Source of the DNA: Variovorax sp. Sphag1AA
GTDB lineage: Bacteria; Pseudomonadota; Gammaproteobacteria; Burkholderiales; Burkholderiaceae_C
Assembly: GCF_014192575.1 (NCBI RefSeq)
Contig: NZ_JACHYC010000002.1
Coordinates: 558,001-622,000 of the forward strand
Length of the DNA: 64,000 nt
Reading direction: 5' to 3'
The notes under the pieces were generated by a model that was not told the origin of the DNA, searched no databases, and worked only from the letters and a program-made list of their open reading frames with translations. The translations under genes were made by a program, and so were the position numbers. Positions within the stretch are counted from its first letter, which is position 1. Every line of letters begins with the position of its first letter. Positions 51,245-60,329 of this stretch are shown piece after piece.

Positions 51245-52876
51245 TCAGAACAGATGAGTGAACAGCCAATAGAGCGTGCCCGACAGCACGATGGCCGCCG
51301 GCAGCGTCAGCACCCAGGCCAGCGCGAGATTGCGCAGCGTGGACCACTGCAGGCCCGAGCGGTTTGCCGCCATCGTGCCCGCCACGCCGGACGAAAGCAC
51401 GTGCGTGGTCGACACCGGCAGGCCGTACATGTCTGCCGCCCCAATGGTGAGCATCGCCACCACTTCGGCGGAAGCGCCCTGGGCATAGGTCAGGTGTGTC
51501 TTGCCGATCTTTTCGCCGACCGTGATCACGATGCGCTTCCAGCCCACCATCGTGCCGAGGCCCAGCGCGATCGCGACCACCACCTTGACCCACAGCGGGA
51601 TGAACTTCGTCGCGTCGTCGATCACCTGCCTGAAGGTGTTGACTCGTGCCTTGGCGTCTTCGTCGAGCTCGATGGCGCCGCTCTTGTCGAGCAGCCGGAT
51701 GCCTTCGGAGGCCAGGTACATGTCGTTGCGCACGTTGGACACGGCTTCGGCCGGCACGCCGGATATCGAGCCGTGTGCCTTGACCTGCATGCCGATGTCG
51801 CCCGCGATCGCCGCGAGCGCTGGCACCACGCCAGCATTGAATTCCTTGGTGCGGACGAAGGTGGAGATCGTCGTGCGTGCCTCTTCGCGCGTGGGCGCCG
51901 GACCCGCGGCCGGCGCGCTGCGCAACAGGGCGCCCTGCGCCGATTCGGCCACTGCGACGAACTGCATCGTCTCGTTGACCGGCATTGCGCGATTCAGCGC
52001 ATAGGCCATTGGCACCGTCCCGACCAGGATCAGCATGATCAGGCCCATGCCCTTCTGTCCGTCGTTCGAGCCGTGTGCAAAGGAGACGCCGGTGCAGGTC
52101 AGCACCAGCAGGCCGCGGATCCACAGCGGCGGCGGCTTGTTGCCTTTCGGCTCTTCGTACAGCGCCTTGTTCTTGACGAACACGCGCAGGGTGAGCAGCA
52201 GCAGGGCGGCGCAAACGAAGCCCACCACCGGCGACAGCAGCAGCGAATAGCCGACCTTGGTCGCTTGTGTCCAATCGACGCCGCTGGTGCCGTCACGGCC
52301 GTGCATCAGCGCGTTGGCGACGCCTACGCCGATGATCGAGCCGATGAGCGTGTGCGACGACGAGGCCGGCAGGCCGAGCCACCAGGTCCCGAGATTCCAG
52401 ATGATGGCCGCGATCAGCAGTGCGAACACCATCGCGAAGCCGGCGCTCGAGCCCACCTGCAGGATCAGCTCGACCGGCAGCAGCGAAATGATGCCGAAGG
52501 CCACGGCACCGCTGGACACCAGCACGCCCAGGAAATTGAACAGGCCCGACCACACCACTGCGAAGTTGGGCGGCAGCGAGTGCGTATAGATCACCGTCGC
52601 CACCGCATTGGCGGTATCGTGGAACCCGTTGACGAACTCGAACCCGAGCGCGATCACCAGCGCCACGCCGAGCAGCATGAAGGGCACGTAGGTGGTGACC
52701 GGCGCATGAGCGGCGGAGACGTCCTGGACGAGGCTCCATGCCATGTAGAGCAGCCCGGCGGCCAGAAGACCGACGAACACGACCATGGTCGCCGCGTTCG
52801 GCTTCGCATCGAGGTGAGGCCGACCGGAGGAGGGGGGTGGGTTGCCGATCGGGCGCGCGGTGGCAATGGAACTCAT
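51245..52876 (-). CDS. pit: Inorganic phosphate transporter (PiT family)
   Basis: A 543-residue inner-membrane protein with about ten helices and the duplicated PiT signature: GFEFVNGFHDTANAVAT near residue 76 and FAHGSNDGQKGMG near 270. A large central cytoplasmic loop (about 300-430) separates the halves. It imports phosphate using the proton motive force. ATG 52876 was chosen because the 16 residues before it are basic and not conserved-looking. The divergent gene is ppk2, and Pho-box-like sites lie between them (52925-52942 oriented toward this gene), so PhoB control is likely. Confidence 0.92.
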   Translation of the reverse strand: MSSIATARPIGNPPPSSGRPHLDAKPNAATMVVFVGLLAAGLLYMAWSLVQDVSAAHAPVTTYVPFMLLGVALVIALGFEFVNGFHDTANAVATVIYTHSLPPNFAVVWSGLFNFLGVLVSSGAVAFGIISLLPVELILQVGSSAGFAMVFALLIAAIIWNLGTWWLGLPASSSHTLIGSIIGVGVANALMHGRDGTSGVDWTQATKVGYSLLLSPVVGFVCAALLLLTLRVFVKNKALYEEPKGNKPPPLWIRGLLVLTCTGVSFAHGSNDGQKGMGLIMLILVGTVPMAYALNRAMPVNETMQFVAVAESAQGALLRSAPAAGPAPTREEARTTISTFVRTKEFNAGVVPALAAIAGDIGMQVKAHGSISGVPAEAVSNVRNDMYLASEGIRLLDKSGAIELDEDAKARVNTFRQVIDDATKFIPLWVKVVVAIALGLGTMVGWKRIVITVGEKIGKTHLTYAQGASAEVVAMLTIGAADMYGLPVSTTHVLSSGVAGTMAANRSGLQWSTLRNLALAWVLTLPAAIVLSGTLYWLFTHLF

Positions 52877-52924
52877 GATGTTTTGCGGCCTTTTTACTGA
52901 GTCGCCAGATGGTCTGCCGGCCAT

Positions 52925-52942
52925 ATGACAACGATGTGACGT
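52925..52942 (-). promoter_or_regulatory. Pho-box-like site oriented toward pit
   Basis: Read on the minus strand: ACGTCAC, 4-bp spacer ATCG, TTGTCAT. Two 7-mers related to CTGTCAT with an 11-bp period match the PhoB box layout. The second half is close to consensus; the first keeps the GTCA core. It lies 49 bp from the pit start codon. Confidence 0.55.
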
Positions 52943-52961
52943 GCCCGGATTCGCTCACTTT

Positions 52962-52979
52962 TTGTCACAGGACTGTCAT
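52962..52979 (+). promoter_or_regulatory. Pho-box-like site oriented toward ppk2
   Basis: TTGTCAC, spacer AGGA, CTGTCAT: two 7-mers with 11-bp period, the second a perfect match to the PhoB consensus half-site. It lies 44 bp before the ppk2 start codon, a normal distance for a class II-type activator site replacing the -35. Confidence 0.65.
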
Positions 52980-53023
52980 TTGCCGGTCGCAGGATGAGGT
53001 TTTCCCTTGCCTAGAGACGGACC

Positions 53024-53941
53024 ATGACGCTCCCCAACATCCTGAGCGACCAGGAAGAACTCATGCAGCGCATCGCGCGCGACCTGGTCGACAGCTACGA
53101 CGAAGAAATCGAGCTCGAGATCGAAGACCGGAGCATCGAGGAACTCGAATCCGGAAAGATCGACGACAAGGCCGCGCGGCAGGCCTATTTCAAGAACCTG
53201 TTCCGCCTTCAGGGTGAGCTGGTGAAGCTCCAGGACTGGGTGCAGAACACCCGGCAGAAGGTGGTCATCCTGTTCGAGGGCCGCGACGCGGCTGGCAAGG
53301 GCGGTGTGATCAAGCGCATCACCCAGCGCCTGAACCCGCGCGTGGCCCGTGTGGCGGCGCTGCCGGCGCCGAACGACCGCGAACGCACCCAGTGGTACTT
53401 CCAGCGCTACGTGGCGCACCTGCCCGCTGCGGGCGAGATGGTGCTTTTCGACCGCAGCTGGTACAACCGTGCCGGCGTCGAGCGGGTGATGGGCTTCTGC
53501 ACCGACGACGAGTACGAGGAGTTCTTCCGCACGGTGCCCGACTTCGAGCGGATGCTGGTGCGTTCGGGCATCAAGCTGATCAAGTACTGGTTCTCCATCA
53601 CGGACGACGAGCAGCACATGCGCTTCCTGAGCCGTATTCACGACCCGCTCAAGCAGTGGAAGCTCAGCCCGATGGACCTCGAATCCCGCCGCCGGTGGGA
53701 GGAGTACACCAAGGCCAAGGAAACCATGCTCGACCGCACCCACATCCCCGAGGCGCCGTGGTGGGTGGTGCAGGCCGTCGACAAGAAGAAGGCGCGGCTC
53801 AACTGCATCAGCCACCTGCTCGGCCAGCTTCCCTACCAGGACGTCGAGCATGCACCGGTGGTCCTGCCGGCGCGCGAGCGCCATGAGGACTATCTGCGCC
53901 ATCCGGTGCCCGAGAGCATGTACGTGCCCGAGCAGTACTGA
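53024..53941 (+). CDS. ppk2: Polyphosphate kinase 2
   Basis: A 305-residue cytoplasmic enzyme of the PPK2 family, transferring phosphate between polyphosphate and nucleotides. The Walker A is GRDAAGKGG (86-94), and the lid/Walker B region is DRSWYNRAGVE (143-153). Single-domain length suggests a class I PPK2 (NDP-phosphorylating), though the class is inferred. The N terminus (1-60) is acidic and helical. It is transcribed divergently from the phosphate transporter and preceded by a Pho-box-like site, linking it to phosphate starvation. Confidence 0.94.
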   Translation: MTLPNILSDQEELMQRIARDLVDSYDEEIELEIEDRSIEELESGKIDDKAARQAYFKNLFRLQGELVKLQDWVQNTRQKVVILFEGRDAAGKGGVIKRITQRLNPRVARVAALPAPNDRERTQWYFQRYVAHLPAAGEMVLFDRSWYNRAGVERVMGFCTDDEYEEFFRTVPDFERMLVRSGIKLIKYWFSITDDEQHMRFLSRIHDPLKQWKLSPMDLESRRRWEEYTKAKETMLDRTHIPEAPWWVVQAVDKKKARLNCISHLLGQLPYQDVEHAPVVLPARERHEDYLRHPVPESMYVPEQY

Positions 53942-54037
53942 TTGCGTCAGCCAGCACGCGTCTGATCGGCCAATCGCCCGGGTAGCCTGCTTCCGTCGAA
54001 GCTGCTACCGTGCGCGGACGACCATTGCCGCATATTG
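53942..54037. other. Short gap after ppk2
   Basis: This 96-bp gap contains an imperfect inverted repeat built on GGTAGC and GCTACC (about 53981-54009), but without a T-run. I see no gene and no strong promoter. Confidence 0.25.
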
Positions 54038-55087
54038 ATGGCCCGCCGTGCAATCTCTCCGCTCACGCGCGCATACCAGCGCAACCTGAAGGCGCTCACA
54101 AAGGCGACGCTGGGCAGCAGCAAGCGCATCGCCAATCAGGTGCAGCGGGCCGCCGCGAAGCAGCTCAAGCCGCCGCCCGGCCGCGGTGACTGGCTGCCCG
54201 GCGTGGCGCTGGGTCCGGCAGGCGCTCGGCGCTATCACCTCTACCGGCCGCCCGACCTTCATCTCAAGTTCGGCGAAAAGCTGCCGCTGATGGTCATGCT
54301 CCATGGCTGCGGGCAGACCGGGCGGGACTTCGCCATCAGCACCCGCATGAACCGTATCGCCGAGCGCGAAGGCTTCATGGTGCTCTACCCCGAACAGGAC
54401 CGGATCGCCAATGCGCAAGGTTGCTGGAACTGGTACGACCGCCGCTCGGGCAAGGCTGACGCGGAAGCCGCCACCCTGATGGCTGCGGTCGACCAGGTGC
54501 TGATGCTCTATCCGCTCGATCGCGAACGCGTCGCAGTCGCCGGGCTGTCCGCCGGAGCCAGCATGGCGGCGCTGCTGGCGACGCGCTATCCACTGCGCTT
54601 CAAAGCTGTGGCGATGCATTCGGGCGTGGCGCCGGGGGCAGCCAGGTCGCCCGCGACCGCGCTGGGCGCGATGCGCGGGCAGCACGTGCCGCCGATGCCC
54701 GCCACGGCCGTGGGCAAGGCCATGGGCGCTGCGGCCGTCTTCGCCACGCTGCCGCCGCTGCTGGTGCTTCATGGCGATGCCGACATCGTCGTGTCCGCCA
54801 GCAACGCAAGCAGCACCGCGGCGGTGTGGGCAGTCGCCACCGGCGCGCGTGCCGGCGCCATGCGCACCGTGCAGCGTGGCAAGCGCCATCCGATGCGCAT
54901 CACCGACTTCACGCGCCGGGGACGCGTCGCGGTCACGCTGTGCGAGATCGCCGGCCTTGGCCACGCATGGAGCGGCGGTGCGCCCAGCATGCTGTTCACG
55001 GACGCCGCCGGGCCGGACGCGACCAAGCTGGTGTGGGCCTTTGCAGCGCGCCAGTTTCGTCTTGGCGCGGGCCAGCGTCCGCCTTGA
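54038..55087 (+). CDS. PHB depolymerase-family esterase (LpqC-like)
   Basis: A 349-residue alpha/beta-hydrolase. The lipase box is Gly169-Leu-Ser171-Ala-Gly173, with HGCGQTGRDF (89-98) as the oxyanion loop. Asp in HGDADIVV and His in GLGHAWSGG complete a plausible triad. The basic N terminus lacks a clear signal peptide, so it may be intracellular. Relatives degrade short-chain polyhydroxyalkanoates or feruloyl esters; the substrate here is unknown. ATG 54038 directly follows a TTG that is also in frame. It is followed by a second hydrolase after 20 bp. Confidence 0.88.
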   Translation: MARRAISPLTRAYQRNLKALTKATLGSSKRIANQVQRAAAKQLKPPPGRGDWLPGVALGPAGARRYHLYRPPDLHLKFGEKLPLMVMLHGCGQTGRDFAISTRMNRIAEREGFMVLYPEQDRIANAQGCWNWYDRRSGKADAEAATLMAAVDQVLMLYPLDRERVAVAGLSAGASMAALLATRYPLRFKAVAMHSGVAPGAARSPATALGAMRGQHVPPMPATAVGKAMGAAAVFATLPPLLVLHGDADIVVSASNASSTAAVWAVATGARAGAMRTVQRGKRHPMRITDFTRRGRVAVTLCEIAGLGHAWSGGAPSMLFTDAAGPDATKLVWAFAARQFRLGAGQRPP

Positions 55088-55107
55088 ATCGGGAGGGAGT
55101 CGATCAC

Positions 55108-55959
55108 ATGTCCAACATCGCCTACGACGCCAGCCGCGCCGCCTTGTACACCCCGGAGCGCCAAGAGACGCTGTTCGAGAGGGGTTGCCTCTACACGCCG
55201 ACGCAGTGGGCTGTCGAGGCCGCGCGCCTCGCGTATTACCGGGCGGAGCAGTCGGAAGAAGAGGAACAACGCCTCGCTGCCGCGCTCGCGCAGGCGGGCT
55301 TCGGGGAGCCCAGGCTGTTCATCGACGCCGCGACCTTTGCGTTCGGGACGATCCATGGTGGCGACGGCACGACGCTCATCACGTTCCGCGGCACACAGCC
55401 CGATGAAATCCGCCACCTCGCCACCAACCTGCAGGCGCAGCAGCTCGATTGGCACGAAAGCGGCGGCCGTGTGCATGCAGGCTTCGCCAAGGCAGTTCGC
55501 GGCGTGCTGCCGCAGGTTGTCGATTGGCTCGCGGGCGAGGGGAGGCCGCGCAGCCGCCTCATCCTCGCCGGCCACAGCCTCGGTGCTGCGCTTGCCACGC
55601 TGGCCGCGAGCGTCCTCAAACCCGAGATGCTCATCACGCTCGGCTCGCCGCGCGTCGGCGACGCGGAGTTCGTCTCGACGCTTGCGCACCTCAACGTCAT
55701 GCGTCTGGTGGACGGATGCGACGTTGTGACCCAGCTTCCGCCGGCGCTGTCGTTTTATGCGCATGCGGGTGCGGTGACCTATATCACCTGCATCACCGGC
55801 GAATGCATCGACGATCCTGCGCCGACCATGATCGAGGCGGATCGCATCGAAGGACGGGCGAAGTATGCGTCGGAGCATGCGTGGAAGCCGGGGGCCGTGC
55901 TGCTGCGCGAGTTGGCGGACCACGCGCCGATCAACTACGCGCGGGCGTTCTTCGGGTAA
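55108..55959 (+). CDS. Class 3 lipase-family alpha/beta-hydrolase
   Basis: A 283-residue protein of the fungal-type (class 3) lipase fold. ITFRGTQ (91-97) supplies the oxyanion region, the nucleophile is Ser157 in AGHSLGAAL, and GSPRVGD followed by VDGCDVVTQLP fits the Asp segment. A late His (ASEHAWKPG or ADHAPINY) would complete the triad. There is no signal peptide. GGGAGGGAG lies just upstream of ATG 55108. Probably in one transcript with the preceding esterase. Substrate unknown. Confidence 0.87.
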   Translation: MSNIAYDASRAALYTPERQETLFERGCLYTPTQWAVEAARLAYYRAEQSEEEEQRLAAALAQAGFGEPRLFIDAATFAFGTIHGGDGTTLITFRGTQPDEIRHLATNLQAQQLDWHESGGRVHAGFAKAVRGVLPQVVDWLAGEGRPRSRLILAGHSLGAALATLAASVLKPEMLITLGSPRVGDAEFVSTLAHLNVMRLVDGCDVVTQLPPALSFYAHAGAVTYITCITGECIDDPAPTMIEADRIEGRAKYASEHAWKPGAVLLRELADHAPINYARAFFG

Positions 55960-55979
55960 ATGTCGTCGACTCCCCAGCT

Positions 55980-56017
55980 GTTCTCAAATTTGCTGCATTT
56001 GAAGCAAATTTGAGAAC
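55980..56017. repeat. Perfect 15-bp inverted repeat upstream of urtA
   Basis: GTTCTCAAATTTGCT (55980-55994) and AGCAAATTTGAGAAC (56003-56017) are exact reverse complements around an 8-nt loop, and AT-rich in a GC-rich background. It lies 20 bp after the lipase stop and 110 bp before urtA. It could be a strong operator, or an RNA hairpin; no T-run follows on the plus strand, so a simple terminator is less likely. Confidence 0.75.
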
Positions 56018-56127
56018 ACGTCCGAGCGCACGGCGCTTCGGGCTTGTACGCCACTGGGCGTATTTCGGCTCCGCAGCCGAATCCGCAGACTCTCTCCATC
56101 GTTCAAACCACAGGAGAAGGTCTCATC

Positions 56128-57396
56128 ATGCAACGTCGTTTCACCCTCAAGGCGCTCACCGCCGCCGTCGCGCTGGCAGGCCTTTCGGCCGCGCCCGTGT
56201 TCGCACAGGACACCATCAAGGTCGGCGTGCTGCACTCGCTCTCCGGCACGATGGCGATCTCTGAAACCGTGCTCAAGGACACGGTGCTCATGGCCATCGA
56301 CGACATCAACGCCAAGGGCGGCGTGATGGGCAAGAAGCTCGAGCCGGTGGTGGTCGATCCGGCTTCCAACTGGCCCCTGTTCGCGGAAAAGACCAAGCAA
56401 CTGCTCGGTCAGGACAAGGTGTCGGTGATCTTCGGCTGCTGGACCTCCGTCTCGCGCAAGTCGGTGCTGCCGGTCGTCGAGGAGATGAACGGCCTCCTGT
56501 TCTACCCCGTGCAGTACGAGGGTGAAGAGCTGAGCAAGAACGTGTTCTACACCGGCGCGGCGCCCAACCAGCAGGCCATTCCCGCTGTCGACTACCTCAT
56601 GAGCAAGGAAGGCGGCGGTGCGAAGCGCTGGGTGCTGCTGGGCACCGACTACGTCTATCCGCGCACCACCAACAAGATCCTGCGCGCCTACCTCAAGAGC
56701 AAGGGCGTGGCCGACAAGGACATCGACGAGAAGTACACCCCGTTCGGTCATAGCGACTACCAGACCATCGTGGCCGACATCAAGAAGTTCTCGGCTGGCG
56801 GCAAGACGGCGGTGGTGTCGACCATCAACGGCGACTCCAACGTGCCGTTCTACAAGGAACTGGGCAACGCGGGCCTGAAGGCCAAGGACGTGCCGGTGGT
56901 GGCGTTCTCGGTCGGCGAGGAAGAACTGCGCGGCGTGGACACCAAGCCGCTCGTGGGCCACCTCGCGGCATGGAACTACTTCATGAGCATCAAGAACCCG
57001 ACCAACACGGCGTTCATCAAGCAATGGAGCGACTACGCCAAGGCCCACAACATCGCCGGCCACAAGGACAAGCCGCTGACCAACGACCCGATGGAAGCCA
57101 CCTGGATCGGCATCCACATGTGGAAGCAGGCGGTCGAGAAGGCCAAGAGCACGGATACCGACAAGGTGATCGCTGCGATGGCCGGCCAGACCTTCACCGC
57201 ACCGTCGGGCATCGTCTCGAAGATGGACGAGAAGAACCACCACCTCCACAAGAGCGTGTTCATCGGCGAGATCAAGGCCGATGGCCAGTTCAACGTGGTG
57301 TGGAAGACGCCGGGTCCGGTCCGCGCCAAGCCGTGGAGCCCGTACATCGAGGGCAACGACAAGAAGCCTGACTACCCTGCCGGGAAGTCGCTCTGA
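56128..57396 (+). CDS. urtA: Urea ABC transporter, substrate-binding protein
   Basis: A 422-residue periplasmic protein with a signal peptide (MQRRFTLKALTAAVALAG..., cleavage near VFAQ) and the two-lobe type I binding fold of the branched-chain-amino-acid/urea family. Urt-specific stretches are GVLHSLSGTMAISE, FGCWTSVSRKSVLPV and FYPVQYEGEE. AGGAGAAGG precedes ATG 56128. It delivers urea to UrtBCDE. Between it and urtB lies an 84-bp dispersed repeat that could form an RNA hairpin and raise urtA relative to downstream genes. Confidence 0.96.
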   Translation: MQRRFTLKALTAAVALAGLSAAPVFAQDTIKVGVLHSLSGTMAISETVLKDTVLMAIDDINAKGGVMGKKLEPVVVDPASNWPLFAEKTKQLLGQDKVSVIFGCWTSVSRKSVLPVVEEMNGLLFYPVQYEGEELSKNVFYTGAAPNQQAIPAVDYLMSKEGGGAKRWVLLGTDYVYPRTTNKILRAYLKSKGVADKDIDEKYTPFGHSDYQTIVADIKKFSAGGKTAVVSTINGDSNVPFYKELGNAGLKAKDVPVVAFSVGEEELRGVDTKPLVGHLAAWNYFMSIKNPTNTAFIKQWSDYAKAHNIAGHKDKPLTNDPMEATWIGIHMWKQAVEKAKSTDTDKVIAAMAGQTFTAPSGIVSKMDEKNHHLHKSVFIGEIKADGQFNVVWKTPGPVRAKPWSPYIEGNDKKPDYPAGKSL

Positions 57397-57479
57397 CCCC
57401 CAGCCTCGCCCACTTCGTGTGGCTCTGACACCCCCTTTCAGGGGGCAACACCAGCGGACCGGCGGAGCCGGTTCCGCGG
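57396..57479 (+). repeat. Dispersed palindromic intergenic repeat, copy B
   Basis: These 84 bp match the reverse complement of 44893-44975 along their length, with scattered substitutions and one single-base indel. They contain CCCCCT-TTC-AGGGGG and CCGGC-GGA-GCCGG hairpins. This copy begins on the last base of the urtA stop codon and lies between urtA and urtB. Confidence 0.8.
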
Positions 57480-57501
57480 TGTTTCTGAGATAGGGAACGT
57501 C

Positions 57502-59091
57502 GTGTTCAAACTCTTGCGCCACATTCAATTGCTTGCGGTCTTGCTTGCGCTGGTTTCAGGGAACTCGCATGCGCTGACTGCGGACGAAGCGAAGGCCATC
57601 GCTTCGGGCGATACCGAAGCGCGCATTGCGGCGCTCAACAAGGCGGTGGCTGCCGCCGATGAGAAGACGGGCGCATTCATTCAAGCCATGTCGGATGACG
57701 CGGTGAAGGTCACCGAAGACAAGGTGTTCGTCATCAAGGACGACAAGGCGTTCGACCCGGTCACCGGCGCGGAGCTGAAGCTCCCGGACGATGCCGAGGA
57801 CGTGGTCAACAACAACATGATGCGTGGCGCGCTCGATGCAGCGCAGGCCGCGCTGAAGCTCACGAGCAAGGACGATGCTGTGCGCGCTGAAGCGGCACAG
57901 GCGTTGTTCAAGGAGCCTGATGAATCGCGGCTGCCGATGGTCGAGAAGGCACTGGCTGCCGAGACCAATCCGAAGATCAAGGCGCAGCTCGAACTGGTGC
58001 GAGCGGCGAGCCTGCTCAGCAGCGCCGACAAGGGCAAGCGGCTGGACGCGGCAAAGGCGCTTGGCGACAGCCGGAGCCCGGATACGAAGCTGCTGCTGAA
58101 TCAGCGGCTTGCCGACGAGACTGAAGCGGATGTGAAGGCGGCGATCACTGCGTCGATCAGCAGCATCGATGGCTCGCTCGTGTGGGGCGATCGCATCAAC
58201 GCAGTGTTCAGCGGCATCAGTTTGGGTTCGGTTCTGCTGCTTGCGGCATTGGGACTCGCGATCACCTACGGGCTGATGGGCGTGATCAACATGGCGCATG
58301 GCGAGCTGATGATGATCGGCGCCTATGCAACCTACGTGATGCAGGGCATCTTCCAGCGCTACCTGCCGGAGTCGATGTTCGGCTGGTATCTGGTGGCGGC
58401 TATTCCCGTCGCCTTTCTTGCATCCGCCTTCGTCGGTGCGGTGCTCGAACGCGGCGTGATCCGTTTCCTCTACGGTCGTCCGCTCGAAACGCTCCTCGCC
58501 ACCTGGGGGATCAGCCTGATGCTCCAGCAGCTCGTGCGTTCGATCTTCGGGGCGCAGAACGTCGGCGTCGAGAACCCGGCCTGGATGAGCGGCGGCCTGA
58601 ACCTGCTGAGCAACGTCACGCTGCCGTGGAACCGCATCTGCATCATCATCTTCGCGGGCCTGGTGTTGCTCGCGATGGGTTGGCTCATCGGCCGCACACG
58701 CCTCGGGCTCTTCGTGCGCGGCGTGACGCAGAACCGGCCGATTGCGTCGTGCATGGGCGTGAACACTGCGCGCATCGACACCTACGCCTTCGCGCTGGGC
58801 TCGGGCATTGCCGGGCTCGCGGGTTGTGCACTGTCGCAGATCGGCAATGTCGGGCCTGACCTGGGGCAGAGCTACATCGTCGATTCGTTCATGGTGGTCG
58901 TGATGGGCGGTGTCGGCCAGCTCGCGGGCACCGTGTATGCGGCCATGGGCCTTGGCATCCTCAACAAGTTCATCGAAGGCTGGGCTGGCGCGGTGCTCGC
59001 GAAGATCGCGGTGCTGGTCTTCATCATCATCTTCATTCAGAAGCGGCCGCAGGGCATCTTCGCAGTCAAGGGGCGGAGTGCCGAGGCATGA
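57502..59091 (+). CDS. urtB: Urea ABC transporter, permease UrtB
   Basis: A 529-residue inner-membrane permease. A signal-like N terminus is followed by a periplasmic helical extension of about 200 residues (typical of UrtB and absent from LivH), then eight or nine helices of the BPD_transp_2 type, with AAAT-like coupling region around GRTRLGLFVRGVTQN. The start is GTG 57502 with GGGAA upstream. The stop overlaps the urtC start by 4 bp. Confidence 0.95.
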   Translation: MFKLLRHIQLLAVLLALVSGNSHALTADEAKAIASGDTEARIAALNKAVAAADEKTGAFIQAMSDDAVKVTEDKVFVIKDDKAFDPVTGAELKLPDDAEDVVNNNMMRGALDAAQAALKLTSKDDAVRAEAAQALFKEPDESRLPMVEKALAAETNPKIKAQLELVRAASLLSSADKGKRLDAAKALGDSRSPDTKLLLNQRLADETEADVKAAITASISSIDGSLVWGDRINAVFSGISLGSVLLLAALGLAITYGLMGVINMAHGELMMIGAYATYVMQGIFQRYLPESMFGWYLVAAIPVAFLASAFVGAVLERGVIRFLYGRPLETLLATWGISLMLQQLVRSIFGAQNVGVENPAWMSGGLNLLSNVTLPWNRICIIIFAGLVLLAMGWLIGRTRLGLFVRGVTQNRPIASCMGVNTARIDTYAFALGSGIAGLAGCALSQIGNVGPDLGQSYIVDSFMVVVMGGVGQLAGTVYAAMGLGILNKFIEGWAGAVLAKIAVLVFIIIFIQKRPQGIFAVKGRSAEA

Positions 59092-60329
59092 GCAGCAGCA
59101 AAGTCGTACTTCCCTCCAAGGGCCCACTCCTGAGCGGCAAGGGCTGGACCGCCTTCTTCGTGGCGCTGATCGTGGTCTGCGCGCTCGCACCGGTGCTCAA
59201 CATGGCGGTGCCGGCCGGCAGCGCGCTGCACATGAGCGACTACGCAGTGGCACTGGTCGGCCGCATCATGTGCTACGCGATCTGCGCGCTCGCGATGGAT
59301 CTAATCTGGGGCTACACCGGCATCCTCTCGCTCGGGCATGGCCTCTTCTTCGCGCTTGGCGGCTACATGATGGGCATGTACCTCATGCGCCAGATCGGCC
59401 GCGACGGCAACTACAAGAGCGACCTGCCGGACTTCATGGTGTTCCTCGACTGGAAGGTGCTGCCGTGGCACTGGGCGCTCAGCGACAGCTTCATCGCCAC
59501 GCTGATCCTGATCGTCGCGGTGCCGGGGCTCATCGCCTTCGTGTTCGGCTTCTTCGCCTTCCGCTCGCGCATCAAGGGCGTGTACTTCTCGATCATCACG
59601 CAGGCGATGACCTTTGCGGCGATGCTGCTCTTCTTCCGCAACGAGACGGGCTTCGGCGGCAACAACGGCTTCACCGACTTCAAGCGCATCCTGGGCATCC
59701 CGATCGCGACGCAGGAAATGCGCATGGTGCTTTTCGTGCTCACCGGGCTGACGCTGCTGGGCTTCCTGCTGCTGTCGAAGTGGCTCATCGGCAGCAAGTT
59801 CGGCCGCGTGCTGCAGGCCATCCGCGATGCGGAGTCGCGCGTGATGTTCTCGGGCTACAACCCGCTGGGCTACAAGCTCACCATCTGGGTGATCTCGGCC
59901 GTGATGTGCGGCGTGGCCGGTGCACTCTATGTGCCGCAAGTCGGCATCATCAATCCGGGCGAGATGAGCGCGGCCAACTCGATCGAGATCGCGATCTGGA
60001 CTGCGGTTGGCGGCCGCGCGACGCTGATCGGGCCGGTCATCGGCGCCTTCATCGTCAATGGCGCGAAGAGCTGGCTCACCGTGGCCTATCCCGAATACTG
60101 GCTGTACTTCCTCGGCGCGCTGTTCATCGCCGTCACCCTGTTCCTGCCGGACGGCATCGTCGGGCTGGTGAAGAAGCTGACATCGAGAGAGAAGAAGGCC
60201 GCAGCGGTGGAGGCGGAGCCCGGTGAGGCCCGCCAGCAGCCGCAGCGTTCGGTCGCTGCCGAGCAGGGTGTCGAACCCGCATCGCTCACGCCGCCGCTGG
60301 CCGTTGAACCCAAGGGAGCACGCGCATGA
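59088..60329 (+). CDS. urtC: Urea ABC transporter, permease UrtC
   Basis: A 413-residue second permease of the urea importer, LivM-like, with about nine helices and the coupling helix segment GRVLQAIRDAESRVMFSGYNP near 240. The C-terminal 50 residues are a charged Lys/Glu and Pro-rich cytoplasmic tail. It is coupled to urtB and urtD by 4-bp overlaps. Confidence 0.95.
   Translation: MSSSKVVLPSKGPLLSGKGWTAFFVALIVVCALAPVLNMAVPAGSALHMSDYAVALVGRIMCYAICALAMDLIWGYTGILSLGHGLFFALGGYMMGMYLMRQIGRDGNYKSDLPDFMVFLDWKVLPWHWALSDSFIATLILIVAVPGLIAFVFGFFAFRSRIKGVYFSIITQAMTFAAMLLFFRNETGFGGNNGFTDFKRILGIPIATQEMRMVLFVLTGLTLLGFLLLSKWLIGSKFGRVLQAIRDAESRVMFSGYNPLGYKLTIWVISAVMCGVAGALYVPQVGIINPGEMSAANSIEIAIWTAVGGRATLIGPVIGAFIVNGAKSWLTVAYPEYWLYFLGALFIAVTLFLPDGIVGLVKKLTSREKKAAAVEAEPGEARQQPQRSVAAEQGVEPASLTPPLAVEPKGARA

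Noticed and set aside
53981..54009. Hairpin GGTAGC...GCTACC after ppk2 as a terminator
   Set aside because: The loop is long and no T-run follows, so it does not meet the pattern of an intrinsic terminator.
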